From contig JAAALK010000285.1 of the NCBI GenBank assembly GCA_019279435.1, forward strand, positions 23,654,371 to 23,718,370: a DNA stretch of 64,000 bases, given 5' to 3'. This document shows positions 31,855-42,463 of the stretch, piece by piece. Source of the DNA: Zizania palustris. Lineage: Eukaryota; Streptophyta; Magnoliopsida; Poales; Poaceae. The position numbers were made by a program, and so were the translations under genes. The stretch's first letter is position 1. Each line of letters starts with the position of its first letter. The notes under the pieces are model-generated. The model worked only from the letters and a program-made list of their open reading frames with translations. It had not been told where the DNA came from and did no database searches.

Positions 31855-31985
31855 TAGCAGTGGTGGGCATGCTGACGTCATCCTGTCCACTACTGCTATT
31901 TTCTCTTAGTAGTGGCAGGCGATGATGTCACCAACCCGCCACTACTAATCTGACCGCTGCTGGTGCTCGACTTAGTAGTGGTGGG
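31855..31985. repeat. Subterminal inverted repeats, 5' side of CACTA-B
   Basis: TTAGCAGTGGTGGGC and CCGCCACTACTAA units with GACGTCATCC words, matching 29580-29700. Truncated at 31986 by Gypsy-A. Confidence 0.55.
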
Positions 31986-33030
31986 TGTTGACACGAAAAT
32001 GTGCCCCCGCACTTGGGTCAGTTCGACGATCCAAAAGTGTGCGGATACTTAGGGACAGGCCTAAGCGTGACGCAGCACCGACATCGCGTTTCGACTACCC
32101 TTAGTCGTGATAAGGGGGGTGGAGTCGCCAGGCAATCAGATCACACAAAATAATCCAATTAGTCGAAATAAATATATTTAAATAGAATAAATCAGCAAAC
32201 CGGTCGGAGCATGTCTGCTTCAAAGTATTATGCGAAGGGGTCACCGAAGTATACTTTCGGCGTCTGGTGCGAAGTGTCTCGCCGAAGGATGCCTTCGGCG
32301 TTTGGACTGGTCTGGTCGAAGGTGAACTCCAAACGGATCCTAGACGTGACAATCACCTCCGTACGGTGGGGTTCATTGCGAAGTCTCTGATACCACGAAG
32401 TACAAAATAATGACCCAAATGCCGCCCGTGGGTGTGACTTCGTCCAAAGCGAGGTGTGAGCGTGGCGAAGCCTATAGCAACAAAGTATGCGAGTGAAGCG
32501 TGTAGTCGAAGCCCGTAGTCTCACCGAAGGGTGTTCCAGCAACCTCCGAAACCAATCTCTCAGCTCCGGACGCCTCGATGAAGTAACTCCGAACTTGGAA
32601 ACCTGCAATAGAGGGGATTCAAAGTACGGTTTTGGCCTGAGGACCGAATTCTGCTAAGTGTTGCACTAGTAGCGAAGGTAGCAATCTGTTACACAGATTA
32701 GTGGATACTTCACAGGCGAAGTAACAAGGCGATAGCAATCTATTACGTAGATTAACAGATACTTCACAAGCGAAGTAACAATAATTATCACTGTTCTGAA
32801 GTGGCCGGCGGAGGGCTTCCAAGCAAACCCACGAAGAGGTACAGGAAAGTAAAGATAAAGTAAATGCGATCAAAGCTAGGGCTTTGTGTTTGAGTTGTGT
32901 TGGGGGGGCCTCTAAGCTGGCCTTGCCTCTCTATTTATAGGGGCCAAACTTCTGATCTAATCTGCTATAATTCAGCTTGGATAGAGATAAAAACTTAGCC
33001 AGGAATTGTATACAAATCTGTCTCTGTCGA
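31986..33030 (-). repeat. Gypsy-A 3' LTR, apparently truncated at the pol side
   Basis: It begins TGTTGACACGAAAATGTGCC at the junction with the CACTA-B repeats, as many grass gypsy LTRs do. A minus-strand TATA (CTATAAATAG) is at 32940-32931. Two copies of a unit of about 57 bp (AGCAATCTxTTAC...GCGAAGTAACAA) lie at 32679-32792. CGAAG words are frequent from 32225 to 32610. The integrase frame runs straight into the LTR near 33030 with no purine tract, suggesting a deletion. Confidence 0.65.
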
Positions 33031-34195
33031 ACATGGGACTCTTCGTGCCTAAGGGTAAAATCGTCTTCCAAACCAAATCTCCTACTTGAAACGATTTTGG
33101 TTTAACCTTCTTATTGTAGGCTTTAGCTACTCTCTTCTTGTCTACTTATATGGCTTCTAAAGCCCTTAGTCTCTTACCAGTCACTTCCTCTAGATTATCC
33201 TTTAGAAGAGTTTCATACGCGTTGACCGATAAGCCATCTTGCTTTAACACTCTTAAGGAGCCAAGATCTACCTCTACAGGCAGAACGACTTCTTGTCCAT
33301 ACACCAACTCATATGGACTGACTTTGGTAGCACCGTGCTTTGCAATTCTACAAGCCCATAGCGCCTCGGAAAGCACTTCATGCCACCTTTTAGGAAACTC
33401 TTCAATTTTATTCTTAATGAGTTTAATCACGGTTGTATTACTAGACTCGGCCTGACCATTGGCCTGAGCATAGTAAGGTGAAGAGTTTATCAATCTAATA
33501 CCATAATATTCGGCGAAGTCCCTCACTTCTCCTGAAACAAACTGAACTACCTTGATCTGTAGTAAGAGTTTGAGGAATGCCAAATCTATGTATGATGTGC
33601 TTCAAGATAAAATCACGTACCTCATTGTGAGTCATGTTCTTGAGAGGTACGGCCTCGGTCCATTTAGTGAAGTAATCTGTCACCATCAATACGAACCAAT
33701 GCCCTTTTGAGGAAGGAGGGTTAATCTGGCCGATGAAGTCTAAACCCCATCCTCGAAATGGCCATGGCTTGACAATAGGGTTGAGTAATGAGGCAGGAGC
33801 TAGCTGAATATTGCCAAACTTCTGACAAGCTTCAAACACTCTATAATACTTAAAGCAATCCTCAGTCATATTCGGCCAATAAAACCCTGCTCTTTTGAGC
33901 GTCCAACTCATTTTCTAGGCAAACTGATGAGTGCCACAAAGTCCTTCATGGACCTCTCTTGTAGCCACTTGGGATTTTTCGTGGTCTAAACACTTCAATA
34001 GTACACCATCGATGGTTCGATGATACAATGTGTCATCCATCAACACGAATTTGAACGCTTGTCGCCGAACCTTCCGATCAACCCTTTGGCTAGGGTTTCT
34101 CAAATACTGGAAGATTGGAATTCTCTAATCGCCCTTATGGGCTTTAGAGGGTCTCGCCAGCTCACCTTCTGAAGAAATTTCTAAACTACTGACAT
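33031..34195 (-). pseudogene. Gypsy-A integrase
   Basis: Integrase inserts the cDNA into chromosomes. The zinc region (EVHEGLCGTHQ, then a Cys pair) is at 34103-33810. The core has WGLDFIGQI near 33745 and TTDQGSS near 33560 for the two Asp residues. The Glu falls in the ANGQAESSNTT motif near 33450. The C-terminal part (KSFQVGDLVWK near 33090) is cut off at the LTR. Stops near 34127, 33912 and 33144 and a frameshift near 33550 break it. Confidence 0.8.
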
Positions 34196-34223
34196 CGGGA
34201 TGCCCCCCGAGCCATTCCTGCTC

Positions 34224-34460
34224 CTACCGAAGCCTGGCCAGGGCTGGCCATTCGGAGTGTGCTGGGCCGAAGCCCTCCGGAGGGTTCGGACTCTCGGGAG
34301 CCCTCACCGTGCGGGAGGCTTCAGCCTACGGCCTCCGGCATGCCAGGTCTCTCGGTTGGAAGAGTACTCCGGTCCAGTGACCTTGACTCGCAGTGGCCTT
34401 CGGTGGCTGGAGGGATTTGACCCAAAGGGTACGCCTGCCAACCATCACTGGCTTCGGTAG
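34224..34460. repeat. GC-rich insert with 11-bp terminal inverted repeats inside Gypsy-A
   Basis: CTACCGAAGCC at 34224-34234 and its exact complement GGCTTCGGTAG at 34450-34460 bound 237 bp. This is far richer in G+C than the surrounding pol and does not code for any expected integrase or RNase H sequence. It separates the second RNase H from the integrase. No target duplication is evident, so whether it is a MITE-like insert or a captured fragment is open. Confidence 0.4.
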
Positions 34461-34750
34461 TGAGACCAAGCATCAGCTTATCCAATACACAAAATTTTCC
34501 TCTCCTGACTTGGCAACTAGATGCTTGCTGAGCCAAATCATTTGAGACTGAATTGGCTTCTCTTGACACGTGAGAGATTTTGAAGTCATCAAAAGCAGCA
34601 ACTATGTCTAGACATTTATCCAAGTAACTATTCAGCAAGCCGTTAAAGCATTGAGCACTTTTATCTACTTGTTGCACTACTAACAAAGAATCACCATATG
34701 CGTGGACATGTCTAGCACCTAGAGATTCTAGTAATTCAAGACCTAGCAAT
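34461..34750 (-). pseudogene. Gypsy-A second RNase H, C-terminal part
   Basis: Contains the YGDSLLVVQQV motif with its Asp (near 34690), the HVSREANSVSNDLAQ motif (near 34560) and a short tail, ending at the GC-rich insert. The N-terminal part (NNQDEYEALLLGLEL) starts right of Gypsy-B at 42464 and the frame joins across the AAAGC site. This is the added archaeal-like RNase H of Tat elements. Confidence 0.75.
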
Positions 34751-34755
34751 AAAGC
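34751..34755. repeat. Target-site duplication of Gypsy-B, left copy (AAAGC)
   Basis: Exact match to 42459-42463, directly outside the TG start of the left LTR. Confidence 0.95.
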
Positions 34756-35667
34756 TGATGGGGGATTGGTCCCGATCTTCCGCTAGGTAAAGGATAACTT
34801 GGGTTGGTGGAGAATCTCGACGTTGGCGATCCAAGGCTCCGGTCCGGCGGATCAAAACCTTGCAATCATTACACCACTGTCTCCGTTGGTTATCAACCAC
34901 GTAGAACGCGATTGACCTCGCCACGAAGGCTAATTCCTGCAAGCGAACCCAAGAACACAAGCAAGAACAGGAAGGATACAAGTCGAATGCCAAATCACAG
35001 ACAAACGATGATAAGGTGAGGTTTCACAAACGCCAATGCAGCAGCCAATCGGTCCGGTGCAAGAGGCGGGATCTAAACACACAAGTGTAGATGCAAACAA
35101 AGCAAAACCTAACCCTAAAGGCGACTGGAGTGAATATATAGGGCGTGGGCAGCCTGTGGAAGGCGTACAGACTTGGGCTGTGGGCTAGAAGATGTACCGA
35201 CTCGGACTATGGGCCAACACGGCCCAGTTCTGTCACGCAGGACTGTTTTAAATACACAGGTCGACTCGAGACTCCAAATGAGACGAAACCAACGGCAAAA
35301 GATCCTGTATTCTCCTTAGCTTTCCAAAAAGTCCAAGAACGCGGCAATCGGACTTCGTATGAGGAAGTTATGCCCATTTTGTTGCATGGTGGTCGATGTA
35401 GTCCGAACCAGCGAATTCTTGACTTCAAGTCATCCGTGCGACTCCGTCTTCAACTCCAACTCTTCTATTCCATCTCCCATGTTCCTAAGCAAAAAAATAT
35501 CACTAGTATTCAGTAGCATCCCGTCCAAACAAATATTAACATTGTTGCTAAGGAAAGAATTAACCTCATGGTTCAAGCGACGGGCACGGGCGCGTGTGAT
35601 TGGTCCTTGTAATTGAATTGTAGGTGGAGGCTCCATGTGTGTATCATGTGAAGTGATGTCCTCATCA
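34756..35667 (-). repeat. Gypsy-B 3' LTR (left)
   Basis: TGATGGGGGATTGG to GTCCTCATCA. The purine tract AAGAAGGGGAGGA on the minus strand abuts it at 35668-35680. Confidence 0.95.
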
Positions 35668-38600
35668 TCCTCCCCTTCTTGAATTGGAGTCGTCCTCGAC
35701 TCAAGGTCATCGTCATCTCCCAAATAGGGCTTTAAATCTGAAATGTTAAATGTGGGACTAACCCCAAATGTTGCAGGCAACTCAAGTTTATATGCATTAT
35801 CATTTATCTTCTCAAGCACACGGAAAGGACCATCAGCACGGGGCATCAATTTAGACTTTCTCAAATCAGGAAAACTGATCCTTGCGCAAGTGCAACCAAA
35901 CAAGATCACCCGGTTACAAATGTTATCTCTTTTCTACCCTTACTACCATAAGCACGATATTTCTCATTCATTTTCTCTATATTTGCTTTAGTAGTTTCAT
36001 GCATCTTCAGCAATAATTCAGCACGTGTAGTAGCATCAAAATTCAATTTTTCAGATGGTGGCAATGGTAGCAAATCAATAGGAGCACGCGGATTAAAGCC
36101 ATAAACCACTTGAAACTGGACTCACCTTAGTAGTGGAGTGTACTGACCTATTATATGCAAACTCAATATGAGGTAGACACTCTTCCCAAAGCTTCAAGTT
36201 GGTCTTCAAGACAGCCCTCAGCATGGTGGACAATGTACGGTTGACGACCTCCGTTTGTCCATCCGTTTGGGGGTGACAAGTAGTAGAAAACAGCAGCTTC
36301 GTCCCCAACTTATGTCCTCCAAAAATGACTTAAAAATTTAGCATCACGATCTGAAACGATGGTATTGGGAACTCCATGCAAGCGTACGACCTCTCTGAAA
36401 AACAAATCAGCAACATTTGTAGCGTCGTCGCTCTTGTGACAAGGTATAAATGCGCCATTTTAGAGAAACGATCTACCACCACAAAAATACTATCTCTCCC
36501 CCTCCTAGTTCTAGGCAATCCTAACACAAAATCCATAGAAATATCCTCCCAATGTACACTAGGAACGGGCAGAGGCATATAAAGACCATGTGGGTTTAGA
36601 CAGGACTTAGCTTTATTTCAAGTAGTGCATCATGCCACATAGCGCTCAACATCGCATCTCATCCTAGGCCAATAGAAGTGTGTGGACAGCACATCTTCGG
36701 TTTTCTTTGATCCAAAATGACCCATCAAACCACCAGCATGTGCTTCCTGCAATAACAACAAGCGAAGAGAGCTAGCCGGCACACATAACTTGTTAGCACG
36801 AAAAAGATATCCATTATTCAGCACATATTTGTTCCAAGCACGGTCATCTGTACAATTTGCAAAAGCATCTTTGAAGTCCAAATCAGTAGCATACATGTCC
36901 TTCAATGTTTCTAAACCAAAGATCTTATAATCAAGTTGAGAAAGCAAAGTATAACGTCTAGATAAAGCATCGGCAATCACATTATCTTTCCCTTTCTTAT
37001 GCTTAATGATATATGGAAAAGTCTCAATAAATTATACCCATTTAGTATGTCGTTTATTCAGATTTGCTTGACTACGTATATGCTTCAATGCTTCATGATC
37101 CGAATGAATAATAAACTCCTTAGGCAAAAGGTAATGTTGCCAAGTTTCAAGCACACGCACTAAGGCATATAATTCCTTATCATAGGTAGAATAATTCAAC
37201 TGTGGACCATGTAATTTTTCACTAAAATAGGCCACGGGTTTACCTCCTTGTAGCAGCACACCTCCTAATCCAAAACCACTAGCATCACATTCTAACTCAA
37301 AAGGCTTACTAAAGTCGGGTAGCTGAAGTAGAGGTGCATGTGTAAGACGATCTTTGAGTGTGGCAAAAGCTTGTTCATGTGTTGGCTCCCAAGTAAAAGT
37401 AACTCCCTTCTTGGTCAACTCATGCAAAGGACCGACTATGGTGCTGAAATCTTTCACAAAACGCCGGTAGAAACCTGCAAGACCAAGAAAACTACGTACC
37501 TGTGTGATATTTTGGGGTTGCGGCCAGCTGTTGATTGCTTCTACCTTTGCCGCGTCAACCTCAATACCCTGTGAAGTGACAACATATCCAAGAAACACAA
37601 CTCGATCCATGCAAAACGTGCACTTCTCAAGGTTACCAAATATTCTAGCATCACAGAGGACAGAAAAAACAGCACGTAGGTGTTCAACATGTTCAGTGAG
37701 AGACTTGCTATAAACCAAGATATCATCAAAGTATACGAACACAAAGCGTCCTATAAAGTGTCGTAGGACTTCATTCATCAAGCGCATGAAGGTACTAGGT
37801 GCATTAGTAAGTCCAAAAGGCATGACAAGCCACTCATATAATCCAAACTTTGTTTTAAAAGCAGTTTTCTATTCATCACCTAGTTTCATGCGAATTTGGT
37901 GGTAGCCACTACGGAGATCGATCTTAGTAAAGATAATGGCACCACTAAGCTCATCAAGCATGTCATCCAATCTAGGAATAGGGTGTCGATATTGAATGGT
38001 GATATTATTAATAGCACGACAATCAACACACATGCGCCAACTACCATCTTTCTTAGGTACCAAAAGAACGGGTACTGCACAAGGACTAAGGCTTTCACGA
38101 ACGTACCCACGATCAAGAAGGTCCTGTACTTGGCGCTCAATTTCTTTTGTCTCCTCTGGATTGGTACGGTACGCTCCACGATTGGGAAGAGATGCTCCCG
38201 AGACCAAATCAATTTGGTGCTCAATGTCGCGTATCGGTGGCAGCCCGGGTGGTATCTCAGCAGGAAAAACATCGTTAAACTCCTGCAAAAGGTCAGTGAC
38301 GGCAACAGGAACAGAGCTAGGAATGTGCGCAAGTGAAAACAACATGTTTGTGCAAATCAAGCCATATAGCAAGGGAGTATCATCACAAATTTCAGCAAGG
38401 TCAGTTTTAGTTGCAAGCATGACACGTCCTTTCAGATTAATAACTTGTGATGAAGAAGGAGAAGCAAGTTTATCTTTCTGTTGCCTCGAAAGCGTTTGGC
38501 TACTTGCTGATTTTCAGAAGGTTGTTTGCTCTTCTGTGCGTCTCTAGCATGTTTTTCTTGTTCAAATTTCACAATTTCAGCAGGAGTCATAGGAAGCAAT

Positions 38601-38945
38601 GTAACTTTCTTTCCTTTATACATAAATGTGTACTTATTGCTCCTACCATGGTGTGTAGCATCAGTATCATACTCCCAAGGTCTACCAAGTAACAGAGAAC
38701 ATGCTTGTATTGGTACTACATCAAAATCAGCAGCTCCGAAGTATGTACCAATGGAAAATTTGATGTGAGCAGTTTGTGTTATCTTGACCTTACCGCTATT
38801 GTTGAACCATTGCACATGGTAAGGGTGTGGATGCGCACGTGTGGGAAGTTGAAGCTTCGTTACCATGTCGTGGCTCACCAAATTGTGGCAACTACCGCTG
38901 TCGATGATGACACGTACACGACGGTCATTGACGATGAAGAAGGTC
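35430..38945 (-). pseudogene. pol: Gypsy-B pol: protease, reverse transcriptase, RNase H, integrase with LTR-encoded tail
   Basis: Protease IIDSGSCHNLV lies near 38920-38885, directly after an in-frame TAG at 38945 that separates it from gag. Reverse transcriptase: RMCVDCRAINN near 38030, IDLRSGYHQIRM near 37890, a TAG near 37871, FVYFDDILVYSKS near 37740-37700. RNase H: FELECDASGFGLGGVL near 37290. Integrase: zinc region (HAGGLMGHFG) near 36740, core DISMDFVLGLPR near 36520, Glu in the QTDGQTEVVNRT motif near 36260. The C-terminal part (DGPFRVLEKINDNAYKLELP, 35840-35780) continues with acidic and Arg-rich sequence (GPITRARARRL near 35600) into the LTR and stops at 35430. Breaks also occur near 37030, 36628, 36330 and 36100. 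No chromodomain was recognised. Confidence 0.85.
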
Positions 38946-40194
38946 TAAAACAGATTGTTTCGTTGTGCCCTATCGTCCTGCTCCATGTGAGTGCTCAAGA
39001 CGCGTTGTACAATAAGTGCTTCAAGGTCGGCAGAGGCATCCGGCGCAAAAACAGCGTCATCGTCGAATGTATCGTCATCTCCTGCAATGTTAGTAGCAAG
39101 TGCATATTCATCTTCAACATCACTAGCACTTACGTAGCCACCATCTTCCGTAGCAATATAAGCCCGCTGACTAGGGCAGTCTTTCATAACGTGGCCAAAT
39201 CCTTTGCATCTGTGACACTGGATCGCTGCAGAACGTGCAGTAGAGGCCGCCGAGGAGGTGGGCTTGGCTGGCGCCTTGGATGCTGTAGCCTTGGAGCTCT
39301 CAGCCTGGGCTGTAGATGTAGAAGGTGCTGATGTAGCCATCGGTCGAGAAGGTGGTGGTGGTGGTCGTTGCTGCTGCCCACTTGAGCGTGAAGTAGCACC
39401 ACCATTGTTGGTCCTCATGCTGCGTTGTGGTTGTTGGCGACCCTGCAATTCTTTTTCTGCAAGCATAGCAAGGTGGAAAAGACGAGTGATAGTATTGTAT
39501 TCTTTATAATCAATGATATCCTGAATTTCACGTCTTAAACCACCATAAAAACGGGCCATTTTATCCTCATTGTCCTCCTCAATTTCAGCACGCATGCAAC
39601 CTATTTGCAACTCCTGATAATACTCCTCTACCGATTTATTCCCTTGGTTTAGGCGCTGCAATTTTTTTCTCAATCATGTTTATATGAAGGAGGAACAAAT
39701 CTACCACGCATTTGCCGTTTTAACATATCCCAATTCTGTGGTTCATTGCCAACCTGAACTATTTCAGTCCACCAAAGAAGAGCATATCCAGTGAAGTCAC
39801 TAGTAGCTAAGCGCACGCGGTGGATAGCAGGAACCATGTGAGCATTAAATTTTTGTTCGATTGACATCTCCCAATCTAAATATGCATCTGGATCATAGGT
39901 GCCAGCAAAATGAGGTACTGAAAATTTTACCTTAGAGTAGGGATCATGATCATTGTTCCTGTGGTTGTCATTGTTACCTCGTGGATGGCGGTTGCGGTGG
40001 CCGCCCATACCTTGACGGTTGAACTGAAAGCGATGACGTGCAGCCTCGTCAGGGTCAATGGCATTGTTTCCGGCATAGGATAGGTCGTCTTCCTCTTCAA
40101 TATGGTCGTCTTCCTCTTCAACATGGTCATCATTGGCTCGTGCAGCAGGCAAGCGTGCTTCCAAGGCAGTCATTCGGTCCACTAGGTCAGCCAC
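38946..40194 (-). pseudogene. gag: Gypsy-B gag with CCHC knuckle
   Basis: It starts at 40194 with a short coiled-coil-like head (LVDRMTALEARL). An acidic stretch, the gag domain (FSVPHFAGTYDPDAYLDWE near 39930-39880) and the zinc knuckle CHRCKGFGHVMKDC near 39215-39170 follow. A frame change near 39672 splits it into two ORFs that overlap by a few bases. The frame then ends at TAG 38945 with protease continuing in the same frame, consistent with one ancestral gag-pol ORF broken by a nonsense change. Confidence 0.8.
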
Positions 40195-41536
40195 AGTACG
40201 TGCGAGACGTTCGATGGAATGTTGGGTCTGTCGCTGAGACTCTAGTAGAGCACGTCGTGAGACACAGTCATTAAAATCAGATGGAGGGTACCGCTGTTAT
40301 CTGCCATGTTAGTGAAAAGACAAACAACAAAGAATAATCCTTATGGAAAACAGCTAGGTGGGGTGGTGGATGTGTGGTGGAAGCAATCCGTCAGGCGCCT
40401 TACCCACGCTTGCAAGTGTTCTTACCACGCCGCAGTGAGGTCACCGGCCTACAGGTGATGAACCAAGTGGAGGGTGGTGGCAATTGCAAGGAATGAACCT
40501 GTCCTGACCAAGAGAAAGGTGTAGCTTGGAAGGCAAAGTGAGTAGCAAGGATTAGCGATAGTAATAACAGTTAAACCAAGTTCAATAAGTATTCCCTAGT
40601 ACTCGTCAAAGTTGCTGGCCTTACTGCTCCCAATGTGAAAATTCAAGCAATAGAGGAAAACTATGTGCCCAAAACTCAAATGGAAGCAATAACAGGCCAA
40701 AATCAACTCTCTGCAAATCGGACAAGGGATCGGACAAGAGATCGGACAAGGGATCAGACAAGCAGAAACTGTTACTGCCGCTGCTAATTCTGTTACTACC
40801 GCTGATCGGACAAGAGTTCGGACAAGGGGTCGGACAAGGGATCGGACAAGAGACTGGACAAGCAGAATCTGTTACTGCCGCTGATAATTCTGTTACTACC
40901 GCTGATCGGACAAGCAATACACAGGACCGCTTCTTCTCTTTTTTTTTGATTTTTTTCTTCTCTTTTTTTTCACTCTATTTTTTTTGAACAAGGATGACCA
41001 GAGATGCAACCACAAAAATTGGCACCTACAATTGAGGTGGAATGTGGTTCACAAAAATTCAACAAGTTCGCTGAACGGCGAGCAAAACTTTGTCCAATTT
41101 TTTTCTTTATCTTCCTGATTTTTTTTGGCGATTTTGGTGAGGGCTAAGAGGGGGACCTTGCTAGGGTACCCACCCAAATTGGGTCAGGAAGTCGCTCAAA
41201 AAATTTCAGATTTTTCTGCCAAACGAGCGAAAAGTTATGCCTGTTTTACCGATGGGGGGTCACAAATACTGGATGTGGAAAACAAAATAGGGTTGTGGGG
41301 GGGGGGTTTCGGGTGGGGAATTTTTTGAGACACAAGAACAACTACTACTCAAACGACACAAAGGGATTACTAAACCAGCAACAAGACTCGACCAAGAACA
41401 CAAACTCAACAAGGTTAAAAACTGAAATTAAAATCGCAAGGCACAAAGGGGTTCTCGGTGGGGATTTTTTTGTGAGGGTTTTCTGGACTCTAGGTAGAAA
41501 TAAACAAAGCTCGAGATTACCTAACGGGAAACCTTC
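40195..41536 (-). other. Gypsy-B untranslated leader with a tandem array
   Basis: Noncoding between primer site and gag. It contains a repeat array at 40717-40915 and T-rich runs near 40938-40985 and 41100-41110. Nothing else is recognisable. Confidence 0.6.
40717..40915. repeat. GATCGGACAA tandem array with 100-bp higher-order period
   Basis: Ten-base units of GATCGGACAA type repeat several times, then a spacer GCAGAATCTGTTACTGCCGC..., and the whole 100-bp block is repeated (spacers start at 40762 and 40862). It lies in the leader of Gypsy-B. Confidence 0.8.
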
Positions 41537-41548
41537 GCTCTGATACCA
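41537..41548 (-). promoter_or_regulatory. Gypsy-B primer-binding site, initiator-Met tRNA type
   Basis: TGGTATCAGAGC on the minus strand, two bases inside the 5' LTR. Confidence 0.9.
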
Positions 41549-41550
41549 AC

Positions 41551-42458
41551 TGATGGGGGATTGGTCCCGATCTTCCACTAGGTAAAGGATAACTTGGGTT
41601 GGTGGAGAATCTCGACGTTGGCGATCCAAGGCTCCGGTCCGGCGGATCAAAACCTTGCAATCGTTACACCACTGTCTCCGTTGGTTATCAACCACGCAGA
41701 ACGCGATTGACCTCACCACGAAGGCTAATTCCTGCAAGCGAACCCAAGAACACAAGCAAGAACAGGAAGGATACAAGTCGAATGCCAAATCACAGACAAA
41801 CGATGATAAGGTGAGGTTTCACAAACGCCAATGCAGCAGCCAATCGGTCCGGTGCAAGAGGCGGGATCTAAACACACAAGTGTAGATGCAAACAAAGCAA
41901 AACCTAACCCTAAAGGCGGCTGGAGTGAATATATAGGGCGTGGGCAGCCTGTGGAAGGCGTACAGACGGGCTGTGGGCTAGAAGATGTACCGACTCGGAC
42001 TATGGGCCAACACGGCCCAATTCTGTCACGCAGGACTGTTTTAAATACACAGGTAGACTCGAGACTCCAAATGAGACGAAATTGACGGCAAAGATCCGTC
42101 TTCTCCTTAGCTTTCCAAAAAGTCCAAGAACGCGCCAATCGGACTTCGTATGAGGAAGTTATGCCCATTTTGTTTCATGGTGGTCGATGTAGTCCGAACC
42201 AGCGAATTCTTGACTTCAAGTCATCCATGCGACTCCGTCTTCAACTCCAACTCTTCTATTCCACCTCCCATGTTCCTAAGCAACAAAATATCACTAGTAT
42301 TCAGTAGCATCCCGTCCAAACAAATATTAACATAGTTGCTAAGGAAAGAATTAACCTCATGGTTCAAGCGACGGGCACGGGCGCGTGTGATTGGTCCTTG
42401 TAATTGAATTGTAGGTGGAGGCTCCATGTGTGTATCATGTGAAGTGATGTCCTCATCA
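41551..42458 (-). repeat. Gypsy-B 5' LTR (right)
   Basis: Matches 34756-35667 with about 2% differences by eye. A TATA-like CTATATATTC is at 41936-41927. Confidence 0.95.
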
Positions 42459-42463
42459 AAAGC
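42459..42463. repeat. Target-site duplication of Gypsy-B, right copy (AAAGC)
   Basis: Exact match to 34751-34755. Confidence 0.95.

Larger units (their letters stand above)
29967..31985 (-). mobile_element. CACTA-B: second, related CACTA-type remnant
   Basis: Minus orientation. It has subterminal repeats at the right (31855-31985), a TATA-like ACCTATATAC at 31850-31841, a GC-rich leader (31670-31800), a short coding remnant (31110-30716) and a CA-rich minisatellite (30300-30525) in the 3' region. The 5' part, 31670-31985, aligns by eye with 29200-29720 of CACTA-A. The right end is cut by the start of Gypsy-A at 31986. Positions 31150-31660 are AT-rich with no feature seen. Confidence 0.45.
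34756..42458 (-). mobile_element. Gypsy-B: Ty3/gypsy chromovirus, CRM-like
   Basis: The element is 7,703 bp with LTRs of 912 and 908 bp, a perfect AAAGC duplication and an initiator-Met primer site. Minus orientation with gag, protease, reverse transcriptase, RNase H and integrase in gypsy order. The LTR (read on the minus strand) starts TGATGAGGACATCACTTCAC, and the integrase tail reads on about 240 bases into the 3' LTR. Both are traits of the centromeric (CRM) clade as I remember it. By eye the LTRs differ at about 2% of sites. Several stops and frameshifts are present. Confidence 0.9.

Noticed and set aside
35430..35910. A chromodomain at the end of Gypsy-B integrase
   Set aside because: The tail is acidic and then Arg-rich and lacks the aromatic and acidic pattern of a chromodomain; the LTR-encoded CRM-type tail fits better.
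40717..40915. A CRISPR-like array
   Set aside because: The units are short tandem repeats without unique spacers, inside a plant retrotransposon leader.
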